The notes beneath the pieces are model-generated. The model made no database searches. It saw only the letters and a list, made by a program, of their open reading frames with translations, and was not told the origin of the DNA. Shown piece by piece: positions 1 through 10,368 of a stretch of DNA of 64,000 nt. The position numbers were made by a program, and so were the translations under genes. The number at the start of each line of letters is the position of its first letter. Position 1 is the stretch's first letter. The DNA is taken from the NCBI GenBank assembly GCA_014218235.1, contig CM024764.1, positions 68,423,184-68,487,183 of the forward strand, in the 5' to 3' direction. This DNA is from Colocasia esculenta (Eukaryota; Streptophyta; Magnoliopsida; Alismatales; Araceae).

Positions 1-2
1 AA

Positions 3-110
3 AATGGACAATCATTCACTGTTAATGGGCAGAGGTTAAAGCATTTCTTTGAAAGCCCATCTTCCTTGAAAATTGGTTCTACCAAGTTAGCTGAGCCAAA
101 TGGAGCCTAA
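3..110 (+). CDS. Athila-I integrase C-terminal tail (partial)
   Basis: Only the last 35 codons of the polyprotein are in the window, ending at TAA 108-110. The peptide contains VNGQRLKHFFES and is nearly identical to the end of the Athila-II polyprotein (45463-45966, minus strand). The VNGQRLK motif is typical of the integrase C-terminal region in Athila elements. The frame is open here, but whether the upstream gag-pol is intact, or deleted as in Athila-II, cannot be seen. The start lies outside the window. Confidence 0.7.
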   Translation, partial: NGQSFTVNGQRLKHFFESPSSLKIGSTKLAEPNGA

Positions 111-472
111 TTGCGTCCGGCTGAAGATGATAAACTTAGCGCTCTTGGGAGGCAACCCAAGTGTACAGATTTCCTTTATCATGTAATTCTCTATCTTACT
201 TTCTTTTCTTGTAAATAAGTAGGGGGAGAGGTAGAATAAGCATGCATTCATAGTCCCCATCCTAACTAATGCTTCGTTTTCTTTCTTTATATTGAGCATG
301 TGCAAATAAAAAAAAAATCACAATGTTTCATCTTTGAATAAAAATGCCTGGCATTGCAAAAACATAGACTATGTGTCTGATCTTTAACTATTAAAATTTT
401 GTAGTTGTCACATTCCCTTGCAAGCATCCATGTTAGGTAGCCTCTAGTAAAAGATTACATGTATTTCCTGTC
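111..472 (+). other. Athila-I 3' untranslated region, first part
   Basis: Non-coding AT-rich sequence after the polyprotein stop. It matches the reverse complement of about 45110-45460 in Athila-II base for base with scattered changes. It is cut at 472 by SIRE-1 and resumes after the duplicated CTGTC at 19929-19933. Short ORFs here are not supported. Confidence 0.7.
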
Positions 473-745
473 TGTTGCCCGGTTGGCGAACCCAGAGGGG
501 GGGTGAATGGGTCTTTAAAACATATTCACTTAGTTAAAACCTGAACTTAAACAAACACAAAAACGTTCTTGGAAGAGATTAGTAATGGTTAGAAAAAGAA
601 CAATCACACAAATAAGACAATCACACAACACACAGATTTATACTGGTTCGGATCTCCTCTCCTTAGGAGTCCTACGTCCAATCCCTGAGCAAACCTTAGG
701 ATTCCACTATCTAGGGTACAGTCCCCCTATGGACGAAACAACCAC

Positions 746-885
746 CCAGCTCAGCTGGTCTTCCTTCACACTCGAAGGGAACACAACACCCTGGTACCAC
801 CAGATCTTCCTTCACTCCTGAAGGGAAAGAAAAACACACCACCCTGGAAACCACCAGGTCTTCCTTCACACCCGAAGGGAAACAA
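746..885 (-). repeat. Three alternating hairpin modules in SIRE-1 LTR
   Basis: Three consecutive modules each combine a CCTTC/GAAGG hairpin with a CCTGG/CCAGG-type hairpin. The same modules occur at about 17925-18065 in the other LTR and, in the opposite orientation, at 27400-27520 and 29300-29440 in the SIRE-2 and solo LTRs. They lie downstream of the TATA-like region, so would be in the transcript. Confidence 0.6.
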
Positions 886-1774
886 ACAAGGGAATCTGAA
901 AAAGGATTGACTATCCCCTAGATCAAGCTTAACAGAGCTCGATCTGAAGCTACAAGCACTGAGAGTTAAAGATCTACACAGGTGCTCTCTCTCAGAACTA
1001 TTCTAGCTCACTTCTGAATTTTCTCACAACACAGGGAGCTAAGAGCCAAGGCGGAATGGAATGACAAAGCTGGCTCTAGAATTCTTGTGAAGACTTGAAA
1101 GTCTGCCAAGTTGTTTTTCTTTCTTGATCGCTATGTATATGCCTTCAAATCTTCTGTCTTGTATATATATATATATCTTCATCTTGAATGTAGACGATGA
1201 GATAGCCGTTGTCTCACAGCTTTGGTGAACGTTAGACTGAAGGATTTATGGAAGCTTCCAGTCAACAGTCTTTTGTTCTTTAGAGCATGCAAAGTGATGA
1301 GATCTTCTGAGATGACTTGTAGTTCTTTCTATGTCCAACGTTGTAAGATGGTACAACTTCAAGGTTCTGCAAAAGTTGAGCTTTAATGGTAGACAGCTAA
1401 CACTATCTCCAGATGTCAGTCAACATTAGAGCAAGTAAACACAGATATAGTAGTGACAGTTTATCGTTCTAAAAGGATACATGCAGAGAATACACGATAA
1501 TGGAAGATATGTTCTGCGTGCATGCAGAGATACGTTCAGTCTTCATTAAATGCATAGCAGTCAAACAGGTGAGATACGACTTTGACTATTCAACGTATTT
1601 CAAATCAAAGAAAACATATATTTGATGGAAACATGACTTATGAAATCGTTATGAGATCATGATAGTCTAAGAGAGTCGTTATGAATCATAACACATTATT
1701 ATAGATTCAGAAGAAGTCGTTATGATAACTTACGAAATCGTTATGACAGGCAACTCGTTGCGAGTTCTAAAGAA

Positions 1775-2002
1775 GTCGTTACGGTAAGCAAATCGTTGTG
1801 AGTTCTAAAGAAGTCATTATGGTAAGCAAATCGTTGTGAGTTCTAAAGAAGTCGTTACGGAAAGCAAATCATTGTGAGTTCTAAAGAAGTCGTTACGGTA
1901 AGCAAATCATTGTGAGTTCTAAAGAAGTCGTTACGGAAAGTAAATCGTTGTGAGTTCTAAAGAAGTCGTTACGGAAAGTAAATCGTTGTGAGTTCTAAAG
2001 AA
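1775..2002 (-). repeat. 38-bp tandem array in SIRE-1 3' LTR (6 units)
   Basis: Six consecutive 38-bp units starting at 1775, 1813, 1851, 1889, 1927 and 1965, each starting GTCGTTACGG or a near variant. Each unit is two roughly 19-bp halves with a TCGTT core. A less regular array with the same core extends over about 1640-2460. Confidence 0.85.
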
Positions 2003-2661
2003 GTCATTACGGTAGCTTATGAAATCGTTACCACAAGTAAGGCGTTGCGCTTTCTAAGGAAATCGTTACGATAACTTATAAAGTCGTTGCGACAGGCAAG
2101 TCGTTACGCTTTCTAAAGAAATCGTTATGACGAGCAAGTCGTTACGAGTTCTAAAGAAATAGTTACGATGACTTATGAAATCGTTATGACTGGCAAGTCG
2201 TTACGAGTTCTAAAGGAGTTGTTACGATGACTTATGAAGTCATTATGACTGGCAAGTTGTTACGCTTTCTAAAGAAATCGTTATGACGAGTAAGTCATTA
2301 CGAGTTCTAAAGAAATCGTTACGATGACTTATGAAATCGTTATGACTGGCAAGTCGTTACGTTTTCTAAAGAAATCGTTATGACGAGCAAGTCGTTACGA
2401 ATTCTAAAGAAATCGTTATGATGACTTATGAAATCATTATAACATCGACTTATTTGAACTTTAGAACTTACAAAGAAGTTGTTACATCTTTACTGGAATC
2501 AATGCATATATGTACTTACCATAAGTGCTTGATTTTCTTTGAAGAATTCCTGTGCTTAAGGCTAAATGAAATGTAGTTAGAAAACTTTTGACAGAGTTTT
2601 GTTTATCACCAAAATAAGTATGTAATGGATTTAAAATTACGAGGGGATGGACTGTTCATCA

Positions 2662-2675
2662 ATCTCCCCCTTTTT
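2662..2675 (-). other. SIRE-1 polypurine tract
   Basis: On the minus strand AAAAAGGGGGAGAT lies directly before the 3' LTR start TGATGAACAG. It primes plus-strand DNA synthesis in reverse transcription. The identical tract precedes the SIRE-2 3' LTR at 25660-25673. Confidence 0.9.
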
Positions 2676-2816
2676 GGTGATGGCAAAACTTAATCAATAT
2701 TTTAACAATACTTAACAGTAAGCAGAAATAAAAGTAAAAGTACTGAAAAAATGTTTCAAAGATGTTTCATACATATGTAAGCATTTTCTCCCCTTTTTGT
2801 CATTAAGCAAAAAGAA

Positions 2817-5194
2817 TTAGGACTGAGACAAAGAATAAGAGACAATGAGGAGAAGGAACACAATATTTTCAGTAAGCTTGAGGAGGTACAGGCAAATAAT
2901 ATGCAGGAGAGAGAAGAGAGGCAAAATGAGAAATGGCTTCCCAGGCCTGCTCTTCCTGCCGATCAAAAAATTGCCTAAAAGCTCCATCAGAAATAAAGAA
3001 AGTTGGTCCCATGGTAGAAGCCATCCGAGACAGGTAGATGGTGCGCTGCTTGGAGAGAAAGTTGGCATACTCATCAGCATCCATGGAGCACCGGATGAAG
3101 GAGGTTTTTCCAAAGCTTGCACAGGCAAGGAATTGATCCATGGTAACAGGGTAGAAAATCTGTTTCTCCTTGAGGACTTGGCGTAGAGCTACAAACACCT
3201 TGTATCTTTCAGCCCATAGTTTGTAGGGATCAAGTACAAGATGGATGGAGTTCATGTCCAAGAAGGTGGCAGGAGAGACAGGGCTTTTCCTTCCCTAGCC
3301 TGAGCAGCATTGAGATGAGCTAACTGCTGAGCAGACAACGAATACAATTCGGACCATTCTAGGAGTTTAGCCTTTCACATTCTGAGAGGATAGGAGCAAG
3401 AACTTCAGATGTCACAAACCCTCTGTGATATTCCCGGAATAAAAATCTGGGAAAACCAACTTGGAGAGTTTTCTGAATTTTGATTCTGCCCATGACCCTT
3501 GCAAAACGTTCAAAGATAATGGATCCAACAGAAGATTCCATGATTAGGAAGTGAATCTAAGGCAAGAGGATCTCTTCAGGCAAATGGAGTGTGGCAAAAT
3601 TCACTCTCACTCCTTCATATTGCCCAGAGCTAGAGAGGACCTTGATGGCTCGCTTGAATTGGCTTATCTGAACTTCAGGTAATCTGTTGAGATACCTGTA
3701 GTTATTGAACATCTGAAAGTGCCTGATCATCTTGATTTCCTTCTGGATGAAAGAAGCCCAGGTGTTCTGTGATGAAATTTAAACCACTCAGAAAGGGGTC
3801 AAAGAGTGATCCCTGGGAGGAAATCTGGCTGCCTTAGCCTGAAGAAAGCGATTGTAAAGATCTTTTTGAGATCTAGCCCATTGCTCCTCAGTCTTGGAAT
3901 GGGCAGAGGAAAAGATTTTGTATTTTTCGGTTTTGGAAAGAGGAGTGTAAGGAAGAATGACTTCAAGGTGGTCAGAGAGGTTGAGAAAAGGGAGGTTGAC
4001 AAGGGTGGCAAAGACAACCTTTTGTAGATACTCTTTGTACAGGGATGTATGCTTGTGTGTCACTGTAAGAGAAAACCACAAAGGAGGGTAGAGAGGAGTG
4101 TCGGAGGAATTGAGTTTTCTTTTCTTGGAGACAGTACTGGAGGAGTCTGTCTTGGAAATGTGGTCTCCTACCTTTAGCACAGACCTAAGGATAGCTTCTT
4201 CAAATTCATCCTTAATGTCTGTAAGAAAAGGAGAGTTGATTTGAGCATTCCTAGGAATAATAGTGATAAAGGAGGGAGGTGCAGAAGGGTGAAGGAAATC
4301 ATCAGTGGTAGAAATGCCTACTTCTGGTACTGAAGAAGGACCAGAAGAGGATGAGGCTCCAGCGGAGGATGCTGGAGGGGCCTCGAGGCTAGGAGAGGAA
4401 GGAAGATGAGAAGTGGAGGAAGCAGGGGAAGATGAAGTATTAGGAAAGGAAAAGGTGTGGGGGAAGAAATAGGTCTGGATCTAGGTCTTTGGAAGGGAGG
4501 TGGAGCAGGTGGAGCTGTGGAGGCTGTGGTTGGAGATGGAGGAATAGGAGTGTGGGTGCAGGGGGCAATGGATCTGAGACCACTTCTTCAGGCAAAGATT
4601 GCACAGAATCCAACACTTTTGGCCCTGATGGCCCTGATTCCATCACAGCTGACCCTGATGGGCCTGGTACTTCAGCCTCTGCTGCTGCCTGAATTGCATT
4701 TGTTGCTTCTACAGGTGCTGCTGTTACTGGGGTTGCTTCTGCTGGTGCTGCTGCTGGTTCTTCTGCTGGTGCTGCTGCTGGGGTTGCTGCTGTTGGTGCT
4801 GCTGCTGGTTCTTCTGCTGGTGCTGCTGCTAGGGGAGAAGGAGCTTGAGCTCCAACTGCTTTAAAGATTTCAGAGATCATGCTCTTCATGGTGCCCATCT
4901 CTTGATTGAACCACTTCATAGCATTGCGAATCTGAACATACTCGTTGCGTGCTGAAGCCTGGCTCAGAAATATAGAATTCACATCTGATTGGAGTGTACA
5001 TAGCAGTTCACCTTGCACATCCAGCCTCTCAATCACAGGTTTCAAGTTAAAGATTATTTTCTGTTTGACCTGCCTTTCAAAAGGTGTGACAGTTAAGAGA
5101 GGTACTTCAGGTGCAGTCTCTTTGTCCTTCTTCTTGCTCTCTTTGGCTGGAGGAGGTTGATCATCATCTTCATCAGAACTTGAGGAGCTAGCTG
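2817..5194 (-). pseudogene. SIRE-1 accessory ORF downstream of pol, degenerate
   Basis: The minus strand carries broken frames homologous along their length to the SIRE-2 ORF at 23580-25476. From the N-terminal side: an Ala/Pro-rich segment with AAAPAEEP repeats and GPSGP motifs (about 4440-5045), a block containing YPPLWFSL and ARFPPRD (3788-4180), a block around 3359-3541, and a C-terminal block starting MDMNSIHL (2869-3261). The blocks lie in different frames, so several frameshifts separate them. A basic SKKRKL stretch near the middle could be a nuclear localisation signal. SIRE literature calls an ORF in this place env-like, but I see no signal peptide or membrane segment. Function unknown. 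Its upstream end is cut by the gypsy insertion at 5195. Confidence 0.7.
4695..4835 (-). repeat. Ala/Pro minisatellite inside SIRE-1 accessory ORF
   Basis: GCTGCTGCTGG-type units encode two imperfect copies of a roughly 17-residue Ala/Pro/Glu repeat on the minus strand. The SIRE-2 homologue has Pro/Ser-rich sequence at the same place without this repeat, so the expansion is specific to this copy or subfamily. Confidence 0.6.
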
Positions 5195-8100
5195 TGTAAG
5201 ACCCCGGATTTTTACTCTCTTTATATATCTGTATGTATATGAATGGTGTGTTGGGTGTTCGGTTGTTGTGTGCTTAGCATGCGTAGTTCATTGTGCCTAC
5301 TATAAGTTTTATCCTTCTTTTGAATATGAGCATGTGCGAATATCTATATATGTATACATAGGTGTATATGATGATTAATGTGGAAGTGAACAATTAGCTA
5401 ATTAGAGGTGATTATGAATACCAAGAATCTCTGACTTAGGATACTTGAATAATACTATGCGTGTGCTATCTAAATATTGAAGAATATCCTATACTACCTA
5501 TTTCATGGAATTTTGTATGGGAGTGTATGAAGTACATATGTGTATGTACGTATGTATGTTATCTTGTGCGTGTGACAATTGTATACCTAATTCTACATGC
5601 ATAACACCTTGGTGTATTTGTGTATGCATGTGTATGATTAGTTGTAAGCGTTGCTCATTTGCATGGTTTAGCTAATGTGAATATTGTACTTCGTACATTG
5701 CATATGCATAAAGAGTTCAAGCATGGTAGGTGTAATTAGTGGTTTATATTGAAATTCTATACTCCTCAAGAATAACATGCATGTATTTTTATGATATTTA
5801 GGTGAGAATAGCCAATTGGCTAAATTATGCATATAGTACATATTAAGGAATCCTATGCATATAGTACTTAAGCAATGTTAGGTAAAGTTGTGTAAGTTAA
5901 TCTAATTACCGGTGCGCATGTTGTATCCATCTATTCCAAGCATAATGTACATAAGTATGCTACACCCGTGTGTGTATACTATATATATGTCAAATCAAGT
6001 GTGTGTGTGCAAGGACTATTTTATCGAATAGATTATTCCTAGTTAACCTAACTCATATCACCTCCTAATGATTTGCGAAGCCCTCATAATTCTTGTCATT
6101 TACTTTGCCGGGTGTTGAGTCACACTTATGTAAAACATCATGTACGCATAGGTAGATATCTACGTACATCTATCTTAGTGTATTTATGTATGCTTGTGTA
6201 TGCCTAGGTATGAATGATATTGATTGCCTGGTATGGTAATGTACATGTTACACCTTATACGTTGTATGTATATATATAGAGTAAGCATGGTTTCTGCATG
6301 TTTTAAGTTCTGGCCGAAGGGCCAATCAGCGTCAATGTGTTTATATTAAATATAAATAAGGTATGTATTGCCTGGTGATAGTATGGATATAATACCGTAT
6401 ACATATTGCATGTATATAAGCTTGGTATGCGTGGTTTTCTGCATAATTTAGGGTTCTGGCCGAAGGCACCTTGGCGTCAAGCCCAGGCCGTTGAGCCAGT
6501 GTCAGCGTCCAGACATGGACGCCAACACTAACTCCGGCGTCCAGCGATATGGACGCCAATTTCTCTGACCTGCATGCGTTGCAGAGCCAGAAAATCCGGG
6601 AGCAAGGCATGGCCACCATTGGGGGATGTCCCCCAACGGCTCTCAGGTTGTCAAATCGGTATGGTGAGTGGGTGAGGGGCTCTCCTTAGGTCTGAACCCG
6701 AATTTGGTCCCTCCCACTCCTCACTTCACCTTGCAAGAGGAGAAATAGAGAAAGAAAAACCCTAGAGAAAGTCTGTGAGAAAAACCCCTTTTAGCACCCA
6801 CAAATCCGACCCCCTGGAGGTTGATCCGGCCATCTACTGCGACAAGAAGGAAGCGGGAGCAAAGGAGGAGGCCTACCCATCATCCCCTTGCTGTGGAGCT
6901 CATCCAAGAACCCGGAGGAAGGTGATCTTGGAGGCCATCCTGCAACTTCTTGGGACTGCCCAAGGAGGTCTTCACCAAGCCATAAATCCCTTGGAGGAAT
7001 TTTAGAAAGGCAAGTGACCTATCTATGATGTCCCCGTATGAGTCTAGGTGGGTTTTGCTATTTTTATGGATTTTTCCTCGAGTCCTAGACCCTCCCATTC
7101 ACCCAAGTTTCAGAGCTCGGGTCTGTGTTTCTGCACAGACCTGATTCGACGGCAAGGTCCCTGGACGCCTGTGATGAGCTTGGCGTCCATCGACCATGCC
7201 GCTGACCCGAGTCAGCGGCCAGAGACCGCTGCCTAGTTCCTCTGGACAGAACAGTGAGCTGTTCTGTCCTTCTTATGTATTAATTTCGATATGTTTTCCG
7301 TGATGAGGATATATGGTAAACCTTATACTCTATGTATATTGTTAATTGTGATGTATGGATGAATGTGGTGTGGGATGGTGAATGTGGGATAATGGTATCT
7401 TTTAAACTTGTGAGCATGACTTGTAGATAATCTTGCAAATCCTTGTTCATGATTGAATTAGTATGAATGCCTTGGTTTTAGTCTAATCATGAAGATCAGT
7501 GGGTCAGCATCTGTGTTTACAAATTTTGGTAACTTATCCATGCTTGTGCAAATTGTAAATAAGCTCGGTTCGGTAAAAATAGAAGCATGCAAGAATGGTT
7601 TGTAGGGTTCAATCCATAGATGTATGAATTAGGGTAATTTTGTATCCTAAATTCCTGCATATGTTAGTAGCTTATGTTTAAACAGCAAGTGGCTAAATTA
7701 CAAGACGTGTTAAACCCCATGTTAACTAAGTTAATAATAGCATGCTAAATATGTGTTTTATTTTCTGTAAATTCTATTTAGCTCAGAAAAATCTGAAATT
7801 TGAGTGTATGATCTTGAACCCGAAAACAGCATGTGGTTAAAATTTCAGGTCATTTGGATCAGTAAACAAGAAGTTATGTATTTTCATGTGAATTGTGATA
7901 ATCTACGTATACTATCGAAATGTGATTAGTTATTGTCTAAAACCAACTTGATTGGTGAATTTACTGTGTTAAACTCCTGAAATCTGTAGTAGCATGATTA
8001 GGAGAAAAACAAAGACACATTGTGCATGAGAAAACGAAGGAGATGTGAGTGTTATGTGTAAAAACATGTTAAAACTCGGTATGAGTAAAGTGTAAAAGTT

Positions 8101-9635
8101 GTGCCTATGTGACACTGCTACCCTAGAGGCATCGGGAGCCGTATATAGAAAAGTCCCTATAGAAGGCTCCATGTGATATAAGTTTGTCCCAAAGGCATTG
8201 GGAAAACCCCGGAGGTGGACAAGTACCACTGGATAGGGTGGAGAGGGCTTCTCCCGGTCTGCGCAGTTACCAAGATTCACCGCTGTATTGCCTAGGTGGT
8301 GAGTATGTGTATGAGTTGTGTCATGTGTTGTGTTATGAGTTGTGTTGAGAGCTGTGCTAAGGAATGAGCACGAGCTATGAGATATTTGTTAGTGTCCTCT
8401 ACTGGTGGTTAGGACTATGTGTCATGGCAAATCGTTTAAGTAATGAAAAATGACTAAAGTGTGAAATATGTGAACATGGCACGTGGTAAGTGCCCAAGAT
8501 GCACGTGGTAAGTGCAATCGACGTGATATGTGATAAGTGAAAGTGGTAGAGAAAATGATGTGGAAATGAGTAAATTGTGTAAGTGTGAACATGCGTACAT
8601 GTCAAATGTGTAAAAGCGAACAATGTGAATGAGTAAGTGTGCAATCATGTGAAACTGAAAATGCGAGAATATGTTATTGAAACCCATGTGAGACAAATCT
8701 GAAATCATGTGAAATTAGTGAATTTATGTTATTATCATCATGTTATTATGGGCAAAAATGTCTAGAATCCATGTTAGGGGTAACCAATGAGTTTGTACAA
8801 GATAGCATGATTGTTTGTTCACATGATATGTTTTAAGCAACGTTGTAGCTCTCATGTGTAGATTTATAGCCATTGAATCATGTGAAATCAGCAACCTAAA
8901 GCATGTAGAAATGTCCATGTATTTGTCTAAAAACATGTAAGATCCATGCTAGTTGTGTTTCCTTTCATGTGTGCACGATGTTCATGTTAGTAGCTCTCAT
9001 GTCTTGGTTCTTTAAAGACAAGTTTCATAAGTAAATTGAATAGAGAGCATGTGATAGGTAAATTTTATTCCTACAACATAAGAAAGCATGATCCATGTAT
9101 AAACTTGTCAAACTTTCATGATAGGTTGAAACTTCGGAAATGACTAGTATGCCATGTTTTGAAAATTGTGAATGTGCATGTAAAACCCCTATGACTTATA
9201 CGTGTATGTTATGGGTAGTGTTGCTTGCTGAGTCTTTGGACTCACTCTTGCTTCGGCGTACATGTTGACAGGTATCGTGCACTAGAAGGAAGCGTGATGA
9301 GGATCATCATATAGAAGACTATTTTGTGGAGCTGTCACCAGTTGTACCTTTCTTTTGCACAAAAAGGATTATTGTATGAACAATATTTGGACATTGTAGT
9401 TCTCTTTATTTTGTATTAATGTGGACATTGTCTTTCCATTTCGCTATTTAGATTGTGGAATGTGTGTTGGTGATGGGTTAAGAGTTGAGTTGTTTATTTT
9501 ATTCCGCTGTACTCTATTGCTATCCAGGTACATATCAACCTATTGACCAGTGTTGGGTACATGTCCCACTGTGACGACGCCCTTTTTACCGATGGGGATT
9601 GGTATAATCGTACCGGTATGAAGAGGGTCGTTACA
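5195..9635 (+). repeat. 5' LTR of nested gypsy element (4.4 kb)
   Basis: Complete LTR, from TGTAAGACC to GTTACA. Almost identical to 10369-13996 over the shared part. It contains a cluster of TGGACGCC/GGCGTCCA inverted repeats (6505-7189) and long non-coding AT-rich stretches. Small ORFs at 6341-6619, 6775-7005, 7969-8280 and 8399-8936 recur in both LTRs only because the DNA is the same; none resembles a known protein. Confidence 0.9.
6505..6557. repeat. Two adjacent short hairpins in giant LTR
   Basis: GCGTCCA-GACA-TGGACGC (6505-6522) and GGCGTCCA-GCGATA-TGGACGCC (6536-6557) are perfect stems separated by 13 bases. A third pair of the same octamer, TGGACGCC and GGCGTCCA, lies at 7162-7189. 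All are repeated in the second LTR. Confidence 0.75.
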
Positions 9636-9640
9636 GAGAT

Positions 9641-9652
9641 TGGTATCAGAGC
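9641..9652 (+). other. Primer binding site (initiator-Met tRNA) of nested gypsy
   Basis: TGGTATCAGAGC five bases after the LTR end; complementary to the 3' end of plant initiator-methionine tRNA, which primes minus-strand DNA synthesis. Confidence 0.9.
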
Positions 9653-9820
9653 ACAAGGTTGAGACTGTACATGGATAGGCCATCACCGTCACAACATTGC
9701 AAAGTCTTCATAGGGAATTGTCCATATATATAGAATCTACTAATAGTAGATGGAAGATAATAGGCAGAATAGTTAGAATGTAGTAACCTAGGTTCTAATT
9801 TAGTTATTATTTTGCAGACT

Positions 9821-10276
9821 ATGGCTGGACGTGGTAGACGTGGTGCTCAGTCTCGGAGGTATGAGCAGAACCGCAAGCTGAAGAATTTCGTGAAAGGACT
9901 TAAGCCATCAGTGAGGGTTAGGCTTCTGGAACTCGATTCACGTACCTTAGGAGAACTTCTAGGTGTGACCACCCAGCAAGAGAAAGGAGCGGGATCTCTC
10001 CCAGAGGGGGAGGCAACTCCAAAGGAGAATATGATCAAGCCATTCCAAAAGCAAGATAAGAAGAAGGAGAAACCCTTGGAAAGTCAACAATCAACTGTGG
10101 CCTCAAGCATCGAGAAGCCCGAGTGCACCCAGTGCGGGAAGCGTCATGGTGGGAAAGCATGTTGGAGGAAGGAAGGAAGGTGTCTTAAATGTGGAAGCAA
10201 AGATCATCGGCTTAAAGAGTGTCCGAATCTGAAGACGAAGTTCACTCCGCGAGGCGCTTCACCGACCGCGATATAG
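9821..10276 (+). CDS. Truncated Gag with two zinc knuckles
   Basis: ATG at 9821 opens a 151-codon frame. Residues 1-15 are a basic N-terminus (MAGRGRRG), then directly a segment FVKGLKPSVRVRLL that normally lies near the end of the gypsy Gag domain, so most of the capsid region is missing. The C-terminal part has two zinc knuckles: CTQCGKRHGGKAC (three residues between C and H instead of four) and a canonical CLKCGSKDHRLKEC. The frame stops at 10276, and a short 3' UTR and polypurine tract follow immediately; pol is absent. It could at most make a small nucleic-acid-binding protein. Particle proteins would have to come from a related full-length element. Confidence 0.75.
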   Translation: MAGRGRRGAQSRRYEQNRKLKNFVKGLKPSVRVRLLELDSRTLGELLGVTTQQEKGAGSLPEGEATPKENMIKPFQKQDKKKEKPLESQQSTVASSIEKPECTQCGKRHGGKACWRKEGRCLKCGSKDHRLKECPNLKTKFTPRGASPTAI

Positions 10277-10356
10277 GAGCGAGAGTAGTTGATGATGACC
10301 TAGGCGACGTCACCACAGGTACTCGATGCGATCTTCGAGGACGAAGATCTTTTTCT

Positions 10357-10368
10357 AGAGGGGGAGGG
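10357..10368 (+). other. Polypurine tract of nested gypsy element
   Basis: AGAGGGGGAGGG directly precedes the second LTR start TGTAAGACC, as required for plus-strand priming. Confidence 0.85.

Larger units (their letters stand above)
473..2661 (-). repeat. SIRE-1 3' LTR
   Basis: A 2189-bp terminal repeat nearly identical to 17654-19928. In element orientation it opens TGATGAACAG and closes GGGCAACA. It carries a tandem array with an exact 38-bp period, a short (TA)n run at 1162-1176 in the presumed promoter region, and three hairpin modules at about 746-885. The ORF at 585-821 lies in the LTR and has no sign of being coding. Confidence 0.9.

Noticed and set aside
585..821. ORF shared by both SIRE-1 LTRs (also 17766-18002)
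   Set aside because: Lies over the hairpin modules of the LTR; identity follows from LTR duplication.
1775..2002. CRISPR-like array
   Set aside because: Units are contiguous tandem repeats without unique spacers, in an LTR of a plant retrotransposon.
6341..8936. Small ORFs in the giant LTR, repeated at 11515-13882
   Set aside because: Short, in LTR sequence, some broken by indels between the LTRs (for example 7048-7236 vs 12222-12458); no known domain.
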